Positions 23,129 through 34,106 of a stretch of 64,000 bases of DNA are shown one piece after another. Location: assembly GCA_030686995.1 (NCBI GenBank), contig CM060695.1, positions 97,554,871 through 97,618,870 on the forward strand, read 5' to 3'. The notes below the pieces were generated by a model that saw only the letters and a program-made list of their open reading frames with translations, was not told the origin of the DNA and did not search any database. Made by a program: the position numbers and the translations under genes. This stretch comes from Artemisia argyi (Eukaryota; Streptophyta; Magnoliopsida; Asterales; Asteraceae). How positions within the stretch are numbered: position 1 is the stretch's first letter; each line of letters opens with the position of its first letter.

Positions 23129-24007
23129 CCAAACATTTTCAACTTTCATATATTTGAAATTCACCCCATAAATTTTCCCCTTTCTTTATACACATAGTTA
23201 CCACATACACTCTTCTAAAAAACTACGAAACAGTAAAACAACGAAAATCAACTGTCCGCTGCTTTGCATGGGTACGATTCGGAGTATACGTATAAACAAT
23301 GTATATAAGTTCAAAATTCTATCAATTTATAGGTTGTATTGTACTTGTATGTATAAGGATTCTTAGTTTTTTCGAAGATATGCTTCTGCAAAGACCTCAG
23401 GTCACTTCCAGTTCTGTGGTGCATATCCTATTAGGTGACTTGTTCATTTGTTTCTATTGACAAGTTTACAATCATTTTTATAAATGATGTTTTGTAGTGT
23501 ATAATTGCAAGTTTTTGGTGAACGCTTGGGTCCTTGTCTGTTGTATTAGCGTAACAAGTCATTGCATTTTCACTTGGCTGCTGTTCACATTTTGATAAAG
23601 TAGACTAGTATGTATTTGCATTGTCCTTATATATTGACACGTTATGGAGTGGAGGGACTGAGATAAGTACATATATGTCACTAGAGAGACAGTGGATTAT
23701 AATTTTGTGTTCTGAATCTATTTTACATGTACGTCATTGAATACTATTACGTGTACTTGCGTTCAACAAGTTTTGCCTGTAGCTAGTTATTTTATGTTGT
23801 ACCAGAGTTGATACAACTTGATTTGACATATTATTATATCTACTGTTGTTTGACATATCTGTAAACTGTGATGCTCTGCAGAATCCATCCAACAAGAAAG
23901 AGATCCTGTGTGATGACAAATTGAAGACGATATTTAATGGGAAGGACCAAGTTGGGTTTCTGGAAATTGCTAAGTTGTTGTCACAGCATTTTGTGAAGTC
24001 TACCTGA
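20869..24007 (+). CDS. SWIB/MDM2-domain protein, probably organellar (two exons)
   Basis: The only convincing host gene. Exon 1 is 20869-21075 (69 codons) and exon 2 is 23882-24007 (41 codons plus TGA); the phase-0 intron has GT at 21076 and AG at 23880-23881. The product is 110 residues. Residues 1-20 form a basic, hydroxylated presequence (MASAIRVFGKRLMS, then a Thr run encoded by ACA repeats), suggesting a mitochondrion or plastid. A basic patch KRGRPAG follows, then a SWIB domain at about residues 36-107 (LGEFLGVPEVSRTDAVKKVW in exon 1; KEILCDDKLKTIF and GFLEIAKLLSQHF in exon 2). Small plant SWIB proteins are linked to nucleoids and chromatin; the exact role here is unknown. The start is favoured by the A-rich context and G at +4. 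Length and exon structure fit small plant SWIB proteins. Confidence 0.92.
21233..21674. mobile_element. intronic foldback MITE, host to a second MITE
   Basis: Arms of about 55 bp at 21233-21290 and about 21620-21674 are inverted copies sharing GTGAAGTACAAAATGTCCCA. The interior is interrupted by the element at 21292-21521. Family and target duplication are not certain. Confidence 0.65.
21292..21521. mobile_element. inner MITE nested in the intronic foldback element
   Basis: It is 230 bp and strongly self-complementary, with left arm TGTTTGTTTCAGCTTATATA and right arm its inverse. The inner pair GGCTTATTTGGTTTTGGGCT is also inverted. TA lies on both sides (21290-21291 and 21522-21523), consistent with a TA target duplication. 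Confidence 0.7.
21716..22400. repeat. triplicated intronic repeat
   Basis: A block with AGAGGAAGATTG..TTTTGGTTT and then GGATGACTAGAGAAGT begins near 21716, 21974 and 22318. The sequence between copies (GGTGACTTGTTTT, AATAGTAGGTTYAGTAA) also repeats. Units are 260-350 bases and diverged. Confidence 0.65.
23088..23126. repeat. C39 homopolymer in the SWIB intron
   Basis: Thirty-nine consecutive C within the intron on the coding strand, an extreme tract for an otherwise AT-rich intron. The exact length is probably uncertain because of sequencing error in homopolymers. Confidence 0.85.
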
Positions 24008-24540
24008 TGGTGTTAATGTGCAATGAATTACAGTAGGCCTTATGTTGAACTAGTTACATGTTTTGTATGTCAAATTCAGGCATGGTGGTAGGTATAGTGT
24101 TGGTAGCTTTTGGGCCGTGACTACACGAGTCATGATATCTTATTTTGTATGGTAATGTGTTACCACTATCACTTTTATGGGAAGTTAAGGATCGGTTCTC
24201 ATGACTGCTTTTTTGTCTGAGTTTCGTGAGTTTTCTTATTACATAGCTGCAAACTGGAAACTTTGAACACTGATGTACCTTGTGTCACATCCATTGATCG
24301 TCAAGTTTAGAAGCTTTGGTTTATTCTTTGTATGGCCAACACACCCTAGAGGGCTAAAACACCAAATCTTAATCAAGTCTAGACGCTAGGATAGAATTAC
24401 TTGTTAGAGTGCACGGTGTAGGAGGGCAATGGCATGCCATTGCCTTTTTGTTTTGACCAACAGCGATGCCAAAGTGCACCCTCATTGGTGCCAGTCACAC
24501 GCCAATTGTCCCATCGCCGGTGAAACCACGAGCGTTATTC
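24008..24540. other. SWIB 3' flank
   Basis: Probable 3' UTR and downstream sequence. No further coding exon or RNA gene was seen. No canonical AATAAA is obvious soon after the stop, so the cleavage site is not placed. Confidence 0.4.
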
Positions 24541-24589
<49 letters not shown>

Positions 24590-24613
24590 GTTGTTGTTGT
24601 TTATTTATTTATT
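24541..24613. repeat. (ATT)n, (GTT)n and (TTTA)n microsatellite
   Basis: About 16 ATT units, four GTT units and several TTTA units in succession. Confidence 0.9.
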
Positions 24614-24759
24614 TTTTAAATTTGAACGTTTAATAATGGCAGGGAAAAAAAACTCATTTTTTCACTTATTAATACCTACTTTTAACTTATATTTGTCAAA
24701 CAACATTATCATATAAAAATAATTACCAATATGTTCCAAATAGTCAAATACTATATACT

Positions 24760-24941
24760 ATTTTTGTATGTGTTATATAATACTTGATGAAAAATTATAC
24801 TAATGAAAAGACATTTAAAAACAATTCATTCATATATTTTGCATTAATTATTATGTAACACAAAGACAAATATTTATGATCAAAGTTGAAAAAAAAATAC
24901 TTCAAAAAATCTAAAGAGGACAATTATTTTGAGACAGAGAG
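24760..24941. mobile_element. truncated Stowaway MITE
   Basis: It aligns with the right two thirds of the element at 37-284 (TGTTATATAATAYTTGAT..., TTTATGRTCAAAGTT) and ends GGACAATTATTTTGAGACAG plus AGAG, followed by TA. The left TIR is missing, so it is 5'-truncated. Confidence 0.7.
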
Positions 24942-24985
24942 TAATTCATACATAAAATGCTCTATTTCACCAATCCGTCCAATGT

Positions 24986-25534
24986 GGTGCGCAAAAGATG
25001 GTGCTTGCGCACCATTTATTCTTCAATGGTCCAGATTAACACACATGTTACATTGCACACAAAAAATTAATTCTGGTGAGCAAAAGGTGATGCATTATAT
25101 GCACTTTATGAATTTAACTATACTCCCCATCCACTCATATCTTTACCTCAACAACCGATTTCAATTTTCGTTTATTTTTCTATAACCCGATTGTGTCTTC
25201 AACCTCATTTTAAAACCTATATCCATCTTCCTTTTCATTAACCAAAAGAACTTTCAATCTTCAAAATCTAAATAAAATCTCAAATAGATAAGAAAACAGG
25301 CATTTGGTGCGTAAAACTAGCACTTGTGCACCAAATATGACGTATCAATCTCTAATTGGTTTAGAAATTAATTATGGTGATCCAACAACTCTTATTAATT
25401 GCACAAGAATCCAATTTTGCTCACCAAATATGAGGTGTCAAATTATCAATAGCTTATTAATAAATTATGATGCTCTAAGATTTTGAAATTTCTTTCTTTA
25501 AAATTTGGTGCACAAAAAATGGTGCTTGCGCACC
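24986..25534. repeat. three copies of a 28-nt GGTGC hairpin
   Basis: Hairpins GGTGCGCAA-(10 nt)-TTGCGCACC occur at 24986-25013, 25306-25332 and 25507-25534. Stem lengths are nearly the same and loops contain a further GGTGC or GCAC. Between them lie related GCAC/GTGC and GAGCAAAA or TTTGCTC words (about 25078 and 25417). The likely source is a small transposon family with these hairpins as its ends, but the family is unknown to me. Confidence 0.65.
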
Positions 25535-25688
25535 ACAATGGCTAAAATCTCAAATACGGTCCAAATACGTCCTTCTACGAAAATACACTAGTAAATACTA
25601 CTACCATTTATCCAAATCACACTTTCTTTACTACTTTTCTTTCGTATTTAACAAACACTAGATGCCAAACCCGTCCTTAAATTACTTA

Positions 25689-26479
25689 GGGCCCGTTTGG
25701 TTGGATACTTTTGGATTCAAGGGATACTTTCAAACCTGATAACAATTGTTTGGTACAAAATATAAATGGATGAATGTGGGTTATACTAGCAAAATGTGAT
25801 TCTAAGCAAGTAGGTTGTTTTTTGGCAAATCCAAACCCAAGATGGGTCTCACATTAATTTACTCTCTCACAACATATTCAAATAAACTAATAAGGGTGTG
25901 TTTGGTATGATCATGAGGTTAGAATAAAATTTGAATTTGGTATAGATTGAAATAAAAGTATTGAGAATGATTATATTAAAGGTGTTTGTTTTATATAATA
26001 CAATTGGGATTGGGATTATATTTTAAGATTATTTTATTGATAAAAAGAAAAATAAATAACTAAATAATCATATATACGCTACACGAAAATATTTAAATAT
26101 ATGAAAATAACATTGCATATTGTACAACTATACATTTATCTATTAAAATTATGTTAAATGTCAGAAAAGTCATGTAGCTTGCTTACTTTTGTTAAACCTT
26201 TATCTAAAGGTATTAAACACTATTTTAAATACCATACCCTCACACTAAACAATTAATTTATCTATGGTTATATTCTTTAAATCCAAATGGTTCCAAACAA
26301 ACACACCCTAAAAAATTATAACTATCATTGATTCTTTTTAATATTTTATTAACTAACTTATAAAATATATTTTTTAATTACTTGTTATATCTTTTATCTC
26401 TTCTCCATGCATCAACTTTAATTCTAAATTTTAAACCAAATCCAAATTAAAATCTTAAACCTCCAAGAAACCAAACGGG
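25689..26479. mobile_element. non-autonomous TIR element
   Basis: The left end is GGGCCCGTTTGGTT and the right end is the inverse of CCCGTTTGGTT. ACTTA flanks it at 25684-25688 and 26480-26484. It is 791 bp including a nested Tourist MITE, and has no coding sequence. The superfamily is not certain: ACTTA is 5 bp, whereas hAT elements make 8. Confidence 0.7.
25894..26308. mobile_element. Tourist-like (PIF/Harbinger) MITE, nested
   Basis: Terminal repeats GGGTGTGTTTGG and its inverse, with the 3-bp target duplication TAA (25891-25893 and 26309-26311), the Tourist signature. It is 415 bp and lies inside the element at 25689-26479. Confidence 0.85.
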
Positions 26480-26779
26480 ACTTATTGACTCCAAACACCC
26501 ACCAGAACTAGGAACAAAGAATGCACCACTCAAAAGAAGCAGAAGAAGAACATTTCGATGCTCTGACTAAAACTGGTCAAAAAACTGGTCTCACCAGACC
26601 AAGGTAAGTTTCATTATACTTTATATCAAAAAAAACTGTAGCAGTTTGATTTTAATGCACAATGAATTAGTAGTGGGTAATGCTTTATTTTGCGTCAAAA
26701 TGTGTTTGTTATTGATTTTTGAAAGTAACTATGAAACATTTATTAACATTTATTTTCAGCCCATAAATTAAGTAGAAAC

Positions 26780-27580
26780 ATCAGAGCATGCAAAGCAGAT
26801 TATGAGCGTTCAGGCATGACCATTGACCTATAAATATAACATCATCAACGTAAATGAGATATGAGACGCTCATGTTATTTTGGCCGAAAGAAGCACCTTT
26901 GAAAAAGCCCATCGCCCTAGCCTTACACATAAGAACATGCAAACCTTCCATAGCCAAAATGAAAAGGAAAGGAGATAAAGGATCCCCTTGTCTTAAGCCC
27001 CTGAAAATTTCAAATTCACATGTAATAGACCCGTTAACTAAGACTGAAGAATGAGCATTCCAAAGATAACCAAAGATCCATGAACGCCACTTGAGACAGA
27101 AGCTAAGCTTTACCATAACCAAATCCAAAAAGTGATATCTCAAAGAGTCAAAAACTTTCTTAAAATCGACTTTAAAACCATGAGCTCTTTCTTATGTTTG
27201 TGGTACCATGCCATAACTTTATTCAAGACAATAGGCCATCAAGAATATTTCTACCTTTGATGAAAGCTGATTGTTCTGAACTAATACAACTGCCTATCAC
27301 CATGCTATGCCTATTAGCTAAGAGTTTACCAAAACAATTTTATATCCGCACCCTATAAGACTAATAGGACGAAAATCTGTAACAAACTTGGCATTAGAAA
27401 CTTTCGGGATCAAAGCTATGAATGAGAATTGCAGCCTTTTGGAAAAGTTCATGTAAGAAAAAACTCGTGCACAAAGCGGACCACATCCGCTTCAATTAGG
27501 TCCCAAAAAGTAGTAAAGAATTTGAAAGTGAAACCATCCGGACCCAGGGCACGATCTCCACCACAGTCCCAAAAAGTAGT
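26780..27580 (-). pseudogene. LINE reverse transcriptase relic
   Basis: Minus-strand fragments in conserved non-LTR reverse transcriptase order: GPDGFTFKFF (near 27545), LIPKVSNAKFVTDFRPISLI (near 27400), KVDFKKVFDSLRYHFLDL (near 27170), then GLRQGDPLSPFLFILAMEGL and YVDDVIF (27140-26800). Blocks are in different frames with internal stops, so the gene is dead. Endonuclease and RNase H parts are absent. Motif order fits plant L1-type LINEs. Confidence 0.85.
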
Positions 27581-27837
27581 AAAGAATTTGTAAGAAAAAA
27601 CACCTTTCAATTAATTTACAACTTTCTGTAACTAATCAATAAAATTCTATTTGCATTATATTTATAGGTGTTATAAAATATAGTTACTAATACAAGGAAG
27701 CAACATAGACATTTAATCTATTCAGGGCTTCATGGCTTATCAATTTATTTATTTATTTAATTTTGCGAATAGAAACTGGTGTTGTTTTTAATAATTAATG
27801 TGTCATGAAAGTTATTAAATTCAAATAAGAGCAAATA

Positions 27838-27839
<2 letters not shown>

Positions 27840-27878
<39 letters not shown>
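27840..27878. repeat. poly(A) tract, 39 A
   Basis: Homopolymer of 39 A. It is on the wrong strand and side to be the tail of the adjacent LINE relic; it may be the tail of a separate retroposon that I could not delimit. Confidence 0.85.
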
Positions 27879-27881
<3 letters not shown>

Positions 27882-28952
27882 GAAAGAGAACCTGAGAGTG
27901 ATGTTTGAAGAAAAAAGTTAATTATAGATAAAGAGTTTTTCTAAAAGATAATTACCTAAATAATCCTTTTAGAGAGTGAATTTATGGGACTGAACTTTAT
28001 TCCCATGTTTTACAAAAATGAACGAAATACGTCACAATCACACTTTTCTATTTTCAGTTGCCTAGATTACTTGCCTAGCCTACATTACTCGCCTACATTT
28101 TAAAATGCCCTAAATATTTTTCTTTGTATTCCTCAAAAAATACACTCGGCCAATATATAAATCACAAACATAGGAATGAGGTGTATGACATGTACGACAG
28201 ACAAAAGCATGTCAATCAAAAAAGCTTTGAATTTATTGAGCTTAAAGTGGACACACTTATTTAAGCTACACATTGATATAGGAGAACCCTTAAAAAGCAC
28301 ATCCACTGATAAGTCCAAATCTACTTGGCTATTTGCAAGTGATTGTCGAAAAATATGTGAAGATGAGAAAAAAAATAGAAAATTTCTTCTTGAAAAATGT
28401 AAATTCTTTTAAGTTCAATAAATTGGAATGATATTTGTGTAAACACTCGCCTATGTTCACGCCTAATATTACGAAAACAACACCTCCTTGCCCAAACAAA
28501 AAACAACACCTCGCCCAGAATCTCATCTTACTCGCCCAGCCTACTCGCCCATTAATAAAACTCATAGAACAACACCTCGCCTATCACTCGCCCATCCTTG
28601 CCCTAGCCTCACCCCTGTCCTCACCCACCACTCGCTCAGCCCTCGCCCAGCTTAAATGAGTGCCCAACTCTTCGCCCAGCCCTCGCCTTGGCTCAACATT
28701 GGCTGAAGACTCGCCCCACACTCGCCCAACACGCAGGGTGATACACGTGTATGGTTAAAAACTACTCTACTAATCAATCTGACTAATAATATTGAAAAGT
28801 TCATTTTGGAAAAATGTATGTGCGAGGTTCATATTCGTAAAATACCACTATAAACAGTTCATTTAAAAAATTTCCTCTTTTCTAACTTGTGTCATGGTGG
28901 CACAAGTTTAGAGCATTAAATGAACATATTTGCTTCCTTAAATAATTGTAGA
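27879..28952. other. no gene; dense CTCGCCCA word cluster
   Basis: Between 28436 and 28735 the words CTCGCCCA, CTCGCCTA and close variants occur more than a dozen times at irregular spacing. A few earlier ones lie near 28060-28100. A TATA-like ACTATAAAC lies downstream at about 28850. The layout recalls the U3 word arrays of the LTRs elsewhere in the window, but no LTR ends were found here. Confidence 0.5.
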
Positions 28953-29343
28953 GTAAATATCATAAATCGTCCCTGTGGTTTACTGGGTCACTCGAAAATG
29001 ATCCCTGCACTTTCACTCGGATCCAGTCCCTGTAGTTTGGAACCTATACGGGTTTGGTCCCTTGACCAAGATATCCATCAATTGACAGTTAAATCCTTTA
29101 ACAAGACTAATATGCGAGGGGTATTTTTGGTACTTTACAATTGGCGCCAATACATACCCATTATCAAACCCTAACAACTCACAACTCATCCCTAAGGTAA
29201 TCAGATTCACACACCCACCAAAATTTCTCTCTAAAACCTGCCAATTGAATGAAATCCTAGATATAGGAAAACCAAATTAAACAATGTTGTGTGAATGGTG
29301 GGTGCGTATAAAGGGTTCAGCTTCAAATCCCTACCATGATTAT

Positions 29344-29883
29344 TGTTAGAATTATTTGGATCACAGTAATCTGAGAGTCGTGTAAACACTTTCAGATCGA
29401 AGTATTTCGATGGTTCTATCAAAATCTTTAATTGGATAAAACTCAGATTTGAAACGAGAATGTGTGTTTTTTTTGTTATGAAAAAACCGAACCAGAAAAG
29501 TGATGAAAATATGACCAATAAACAGAACTCGGTTGTAACTGCCAAGGCAGTTATTTAACTACCGAAGTGGTTAAATTTAAGGGGCAAAATTGAGGTCCAA
29601 AATACCGGGAATTTTATTTTTAAGTGCGTTTTTAACATAGCACTTTATACAAAATAAAAAAATTTCCCAGCCAGGGGCTGCCGCCCCTTGGACCTTGCTA
29701 CCAGGGGCTGCCGCCCCTGGAACCCCGCTACCGGGGGCGCTGCCCCCGGACACCCGTGATTCGGGGCAATAATCATAATAACGTCATACAGGTGTGCACT
29801 CCACACAACCCCGACTTGTTGAACATTTATCATGATAATACATTGGTCAACCAAATCATATTGGTGATGTAAAATCACCAACA
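29344..29883. mobile_element. solo LTR inside the MULE
   Basis: It is 540 bp, starting TGTTAGAATTATTTGGATC and ending ATCACCAACA. The 5-bp target duplication ATTAT is on both sides (29339-29343 and 29884-29888). It contains three GC-rich hairpins and a further 18-base inverted repeat at 29536-29553. No internal region remains. Confidence 0.85.
29671..29749. repeat. three GC-rich hairpins on a 30-base period
   Basis: Hairpins at 29671-29691, 29701-29720 (CCAGGGGCTGCCGCCCCTGG, perfect) and 29731-29749 (CCGGGGGCGCTGCCCCCGG) start exactly 30 bases apart inside the solo LTR. Confidence 0.85.
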
Positions 29884-29989
29884 ATTATCGTATGTAAATC
29901 ATTTTAGTAATTTGGTCACTCTGTTTTTAGTGTAACATTGAGTTTCTAATGTAAATCGTTTTTTGTGTGATCAGGTGAGTTTCCAACCA

Positions 29990-31058
29990 TTTTTTGTCTA
30001 AAGATTAACCGTGGAGGTGTATTCACCAGCCCTCCTAAGATACGTTACAAAGGTGGGAAGGTCAATTGGATAGACACAATTGATTCAGATCAGTTCTCTG
30101 TTCATGAGGTTTTTAACCATGTGTGAAGTTTTGAACAGGCAACTTGTAGATGGAAGGGACAAGCCAATCATCACCTGTTTGGAATACATAAGAGAATACC
30201 TTATGAAAAGGATAGTAAATGTTCAGAAGGTAGTAAGTAAGACTGATGGCCCTCTTACCCCTCATGCTGCTAGGATGTTCAAGATTATTGTTAAAGAAGC
30301 AGGACAATTAAAGGTAAGCTACACTATTGTATTCTTTAACAGTTTTAGTTGTTATAAGTCAATAGTTAATTTCTATAATTTTTTAGGTTGAGTGAGATGG
30401 GGGTGAATTGTATCAAGTAAATGGTCCTTGGGGTGACCAATGCGTAGTAAACATCAAGGATAGAAACTGTAGTTGTAGAAGGTGGGAGTTGAGTGGGATA
30501 CCCTGCAAACATACAGTTGCATCCATATAGAATATGGCTACCATGGGATTGAAACTGCCATATCAGAGTCATATTGTCATCCATCTCATTGGCTTTCAAC
30601 ATGGGAAGATATGTATAGGTCTAAGATTAATCCAACTAGATCACCAGAGTTTTTGGGAAAAGTGCAATGTTCCAAATACAATTATCCCACCAGATCATCA
30701 CCCCAAAATTGGAAGGCCTAGGAAAAAGAGAAGAAACAGTGCTTCTAAACTTGCTGATATAATGGTAAAAGGATCCAAATTAAGCAGGTCAGGAAAGAGT
30801 GTTACTTGCAAACTGTGTAAGCAAGTTGGTCACAACCAAAGAAGTTGCAAGGGTCAAACTGCTGGTGGTTCACAGAGTGCTGGTGGTTCAAAGAAGGCTA
30901 GTGGTGGTTCAAAGAAGGCTAGTCGTGGTTCAAAGAAAGCAAGTGGTTCAAAGAAGGCTATTGGTGGTTCAAAATCTGGTATGGGTTCACAATCACAACA
31001 AAGTATAGTGGTGTTTCAAAGTCCACAGGCTTCAAGTGCCCCTACACAGGCTTCATAA
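29990..31058 (+). pseudogene. MULE transposase with the catalytic core deleted
   Basis: The N-terminal PB1-like part is readable at 29990-30123 (KINRGGVFTSPPKIRYKGGK, then NWIDTIDSDQFSVHE). It runs directly, with a frameshift near 30112, into the C-terminal part from 30113 (CEVLNRQLVDGRDKPIITCL). The DDE catalytic region between them is missing. A likely intron is 30314-30386 (GTAAGC...TTTTAG). The SWIM zinc finger follows (CSCRRWELSGIPCKH, about 30468-30512), then a basic stretch GRPRKKRRN and a zinc knuckle CKLCKQVGHNQRSC, then Gly/Ser/Lys repeats. There are stops at W positions (30393-30395 and about 30528) and a further frameshift near 30600. It cannot encode an active transposase. Confidence 0.85.
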
Positions 31059-31290
31059 ACTTCTATTGTTGGCACACAAGCTTCAAATGCCCCTACTAGG
31101 GTGAGACACTATCTTTACTCCTACAAGCATCACCATCAAAGATGACAAAGACAACTGCAAATAGACTCAATTGAAAATATGCATGTTTGTCTTTACTAGT
31201 TATGTTTAATCAGACTTAATGTTATGTTTGTCAATGGATGTTTGTTCATTATGTCATGTTAAGTTCAAGGTCATTTTATGTTTGGTAGTT

Positions 31291-32725
31291 TGTGTAGAAA
31301 CTAGAAGGGGGAGGCGGGGTGAATAGTTTCACCGCTTCTTTTTAATTTTCTAAAGCATTTTTCCGTTTTAGGTCCTGTTAATTTACATTTGCAAACTTGT
31401 TGAATTCTACTAGTTATGTGATATCAATTTGGTTACTAGCATACACAAATAAAACAAGTAAAGTAAAGAGTAAGGAAAGAACACAACCAAGAGACGCGGC
31501 GATTTATAGTGGTTCGGTACGAAGCTCACTCTCCGTCCTACTCCACTCCCCGAGTACCACACTCGAGAGTTATCAATCACTATATCAACACATTCCTTCA
31601 GGAGGAGCAATCCGTACACATGCTTACACAAGGCTTAACAACACTAAGCATAATGTCGAGTTCTAATCGTAGCTAGAACCAATCTACTCCAAGGCCCATG
31701 TGGCCACACGAACAAGTACTCTTGTCCAACTTGAATCTTCACCCGATCCAAGCCTTCACATAATTGACACACTTGGTTCTTCACCCGAACCAAGCCTTCA
31801 CACACTTGACACATTTGGTTCTTCACCCGAACCAAACCTTCACACAAGTCTCGACTAAGTCCTAACCTACACACTAGGACATCACTCTCATCACATCAAA
31901 TACATGAACTAATCTAGTTACAAGACTTCTTGGATCTACATCACCATCCAAGTTCACAAAAATATCCCCATCCTCGACTCACACACAAGTCGGAAAACAA
32001 TGACATTATTTACAGAACCTATCACCGTAACACTTGTTACGTTTGTGTGTGGAGACCTATAACATCTCGAGTCTTCATCTATGTCGAGAGTTCTTCTCTT
32101 GCACTTGACGGAAGAGGAAATCACTTATAAACATATATCGACATGTTATAGTGATCAAAGATAAAATGAACATAAACCAGAAAGTTTTTGTGTGTGTGGA
32201 AGTCTGTTTTCTGAAGTGTAACAGTTCAGTATTTATAGACGACAGGAATGAGACAGACGGTCCCATAAATACCAGATGGTCCTTTATCACTAAGGGACTG
32301 CCGGCCTATTTAAGGGACCGCCCTGACCAAACGCTCTCATTTTGTCCTGACGTGGTGAAAACTTATCTGGTGCAGGCTGAACTGATTTGGGGGGAAAACT
32401 AGCTGTTATAAGGTTTGAATTTGAATTTATTTTCTTAATAAAACATTTATTTAAAAACACAAAAATACTTTTGTGAAAATGTTTTGTCAAACTTAAAAAT
32501 GTAAGTTTAGGAGAAATAAAATTCTTTGATCACTTAACTAATGACGGTATAATGTTTGTTCATACCTGAAGTGATGTTGTAGCAGCTACGTAGAAGAAAC
32601 GAGCTTCCTCGATTAAAAACTTATAAACCGTAACTATACGTAACATGTCTTTATATTTTGTGATTATCAAAACACGAGAAGACCGAATAATGCGAATAAC
32701 GTTTTTGACATTATTTGTATTAACA
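31291..32725 (-). repeat. 3' LTR of a truncated SIRE-like Copia element
   Basis: The plus strand reads TGTGTAGAAACTAGAAGGGG...ATTTGTATTAACA, so the LTR is in minus orientation. It is followed by a polypurine tract (32726-32742, minus-strand AAAAAGGGGGAGAC). It is 1435 bp. GGTCCC/GGGACC words lie at 32255-32335 and a TATA box TCTATAAATAC on the minus strand at 32226-32240. It is related to, but distinct from, the LTRs at 47953 and 58425. Confidence 0.88.
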
Positions 32726-33010
32726 GTCTCCCCCTTTTTGATGATTACAAAATATAAACTCATTTTAGGTAAAATTATGCGTTGATAAATTTTTAATGAG
32801 TTTTCCCGACACTTCTCCCCCTTTTTGTAGAATCAAAAAGGTGTGTCTTCGATGTTGAGGAGAGGAGACACGAGCATCCTTGAAAGGGAATCGTTGAAGA
32901 GATCAACGGAATACAAGCTCCCCCTAGCTAAGTGCTCCCCCTTAATGAGGGCACCAGGGAATCGAGCTATGATGATGTGCTACAAAACCAAGTTAGAGCA
33001 AAGCACATGC
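32726..33010 (-). mobile_element. 3' internal remnant of the truncated Copia element
   Basis: Contains the polypurine tract and several CTCCCCCTTTTTG / CTCCCCCTTA motifs, as in the internal end of the complete Copia (49042-49300). It stops at the (ATAC)n/(TA)n tract, so the rest of the element is missing. Confidence 0.8.
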
Positions 33011-33164
<154 letters not shown>

Positions 33165-33734
33165 AGGTTAACGTGAGATAGTGTGTTAAAATAGAAAGCG
33201 TAGGAAGGCCTTTGAGCGTGACATGTGTCATTTAAATGCTGAAATTGTTGAGTGGCATATTAGTAGATACATGAAATCATAAGGGTAATTTGGTCAAAAT
33301 ATCTTATTAGATATTTATTCTAACATTCCGAATTCCATGCTTTTCCACTTCGTATTGTTGTTGGTTTCTAATATTCTGTGATACTCACACCGATTATAAT
33401 AATTGTTTTACTTTCTTCAGACCAATGATTTATAATTGTTGCTGTATATTGAAAATTTAGAATTTTTTATTGTGATATGCTACTGTGATGACACACAAGA
33501 TACAACTCATACATATATAAAAAGATGTATATGCGGCCCGATGATAGTAAGATACAGATGTATGATGTATAAATATTGATACGCAAGTGTGAATCGTTTA
33601 TATACACACGAACCAAAATCTGATATAAAACCTAATGATCCATAGATTTATTACTTATAATAATGATACGCAAGTTAAAATAATACCAGTAGATAAATAT
33701 TTGCAACCACTGATCTAACGAATGATACTATGAT

Positions 33735-34106
33735 TGATGAGTGTGTAAATACTCATCATTTCTGTCACATTTAGACTGCAAAAACATCTGAAAACACACA
33801 GGAATGCCTTAAAATACATAAAATATCCCTGGATTGTGTTTTTATGAAAAAGGATTGAAAAACAACATATTTCACATAATTTACAGTTTCAGTCCTTGAA
33901 CTTTGAAAAATTGGCAAATCTAGTCCCTGGTAATTCAAAACTTGTTAAATATCATCTAAGGTCCTTAGGGATTCATAAGTTTTCATGTTTAGTCCTTTAA
34001 AGTTAAAAATTGCAAAATGACAACTTTAGTCCCTCAAGTTTGAAAAATGTCAAAATTAGTCCTTAAGGTTTTAAAAATGAAAAAATATTAAAAATAAACC
34101 TTACTT
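33735..34106 (+). repeat. partial Athila LTR (first 370 bp)
   Basis: Same as the start of the LTRs at 35109 and 46170 (TGATGAGTGTGTAAATACTC). It breaks off at AAAAATAAACCTTA and joins 3' internal sequence. A small internal deletion removes AACTGATG near 33860. Confidence 0.9.

Larger units (their letters stand above)
28953..31290 (+). mobile_element. MULE (Mutator-like) relic with partial terminal repeat
   Basis: The left part (28953-29170) has the TCCCTGTGGTTT / GTCCCTGTAGTTTGG phrases typical of plant MULE terminal regions. It leads to a leader, an inserted solo LTR (29344-29883) and a degenerate transposase (29990-31058). The right terminal repeat was not found; the Copia LTR begins at 31291. 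Boundaries are approximate. Confidence 0.6.

Noticed and set aside
22997..23197. Frame with a Pro run
   Set aside because: Product of the C39 tract within the SWIB intron.
28436..28735. CRISPR-like or tandem array from CTCGCCCA words
   Set aside because: Words are short, irregularly spaced and not separated by equal spacers; plant nuclear context.
33730..33734. ATGAT as target duplication of the Athila array
   Set aside because: The right flank is ATTTA, so there is no match.
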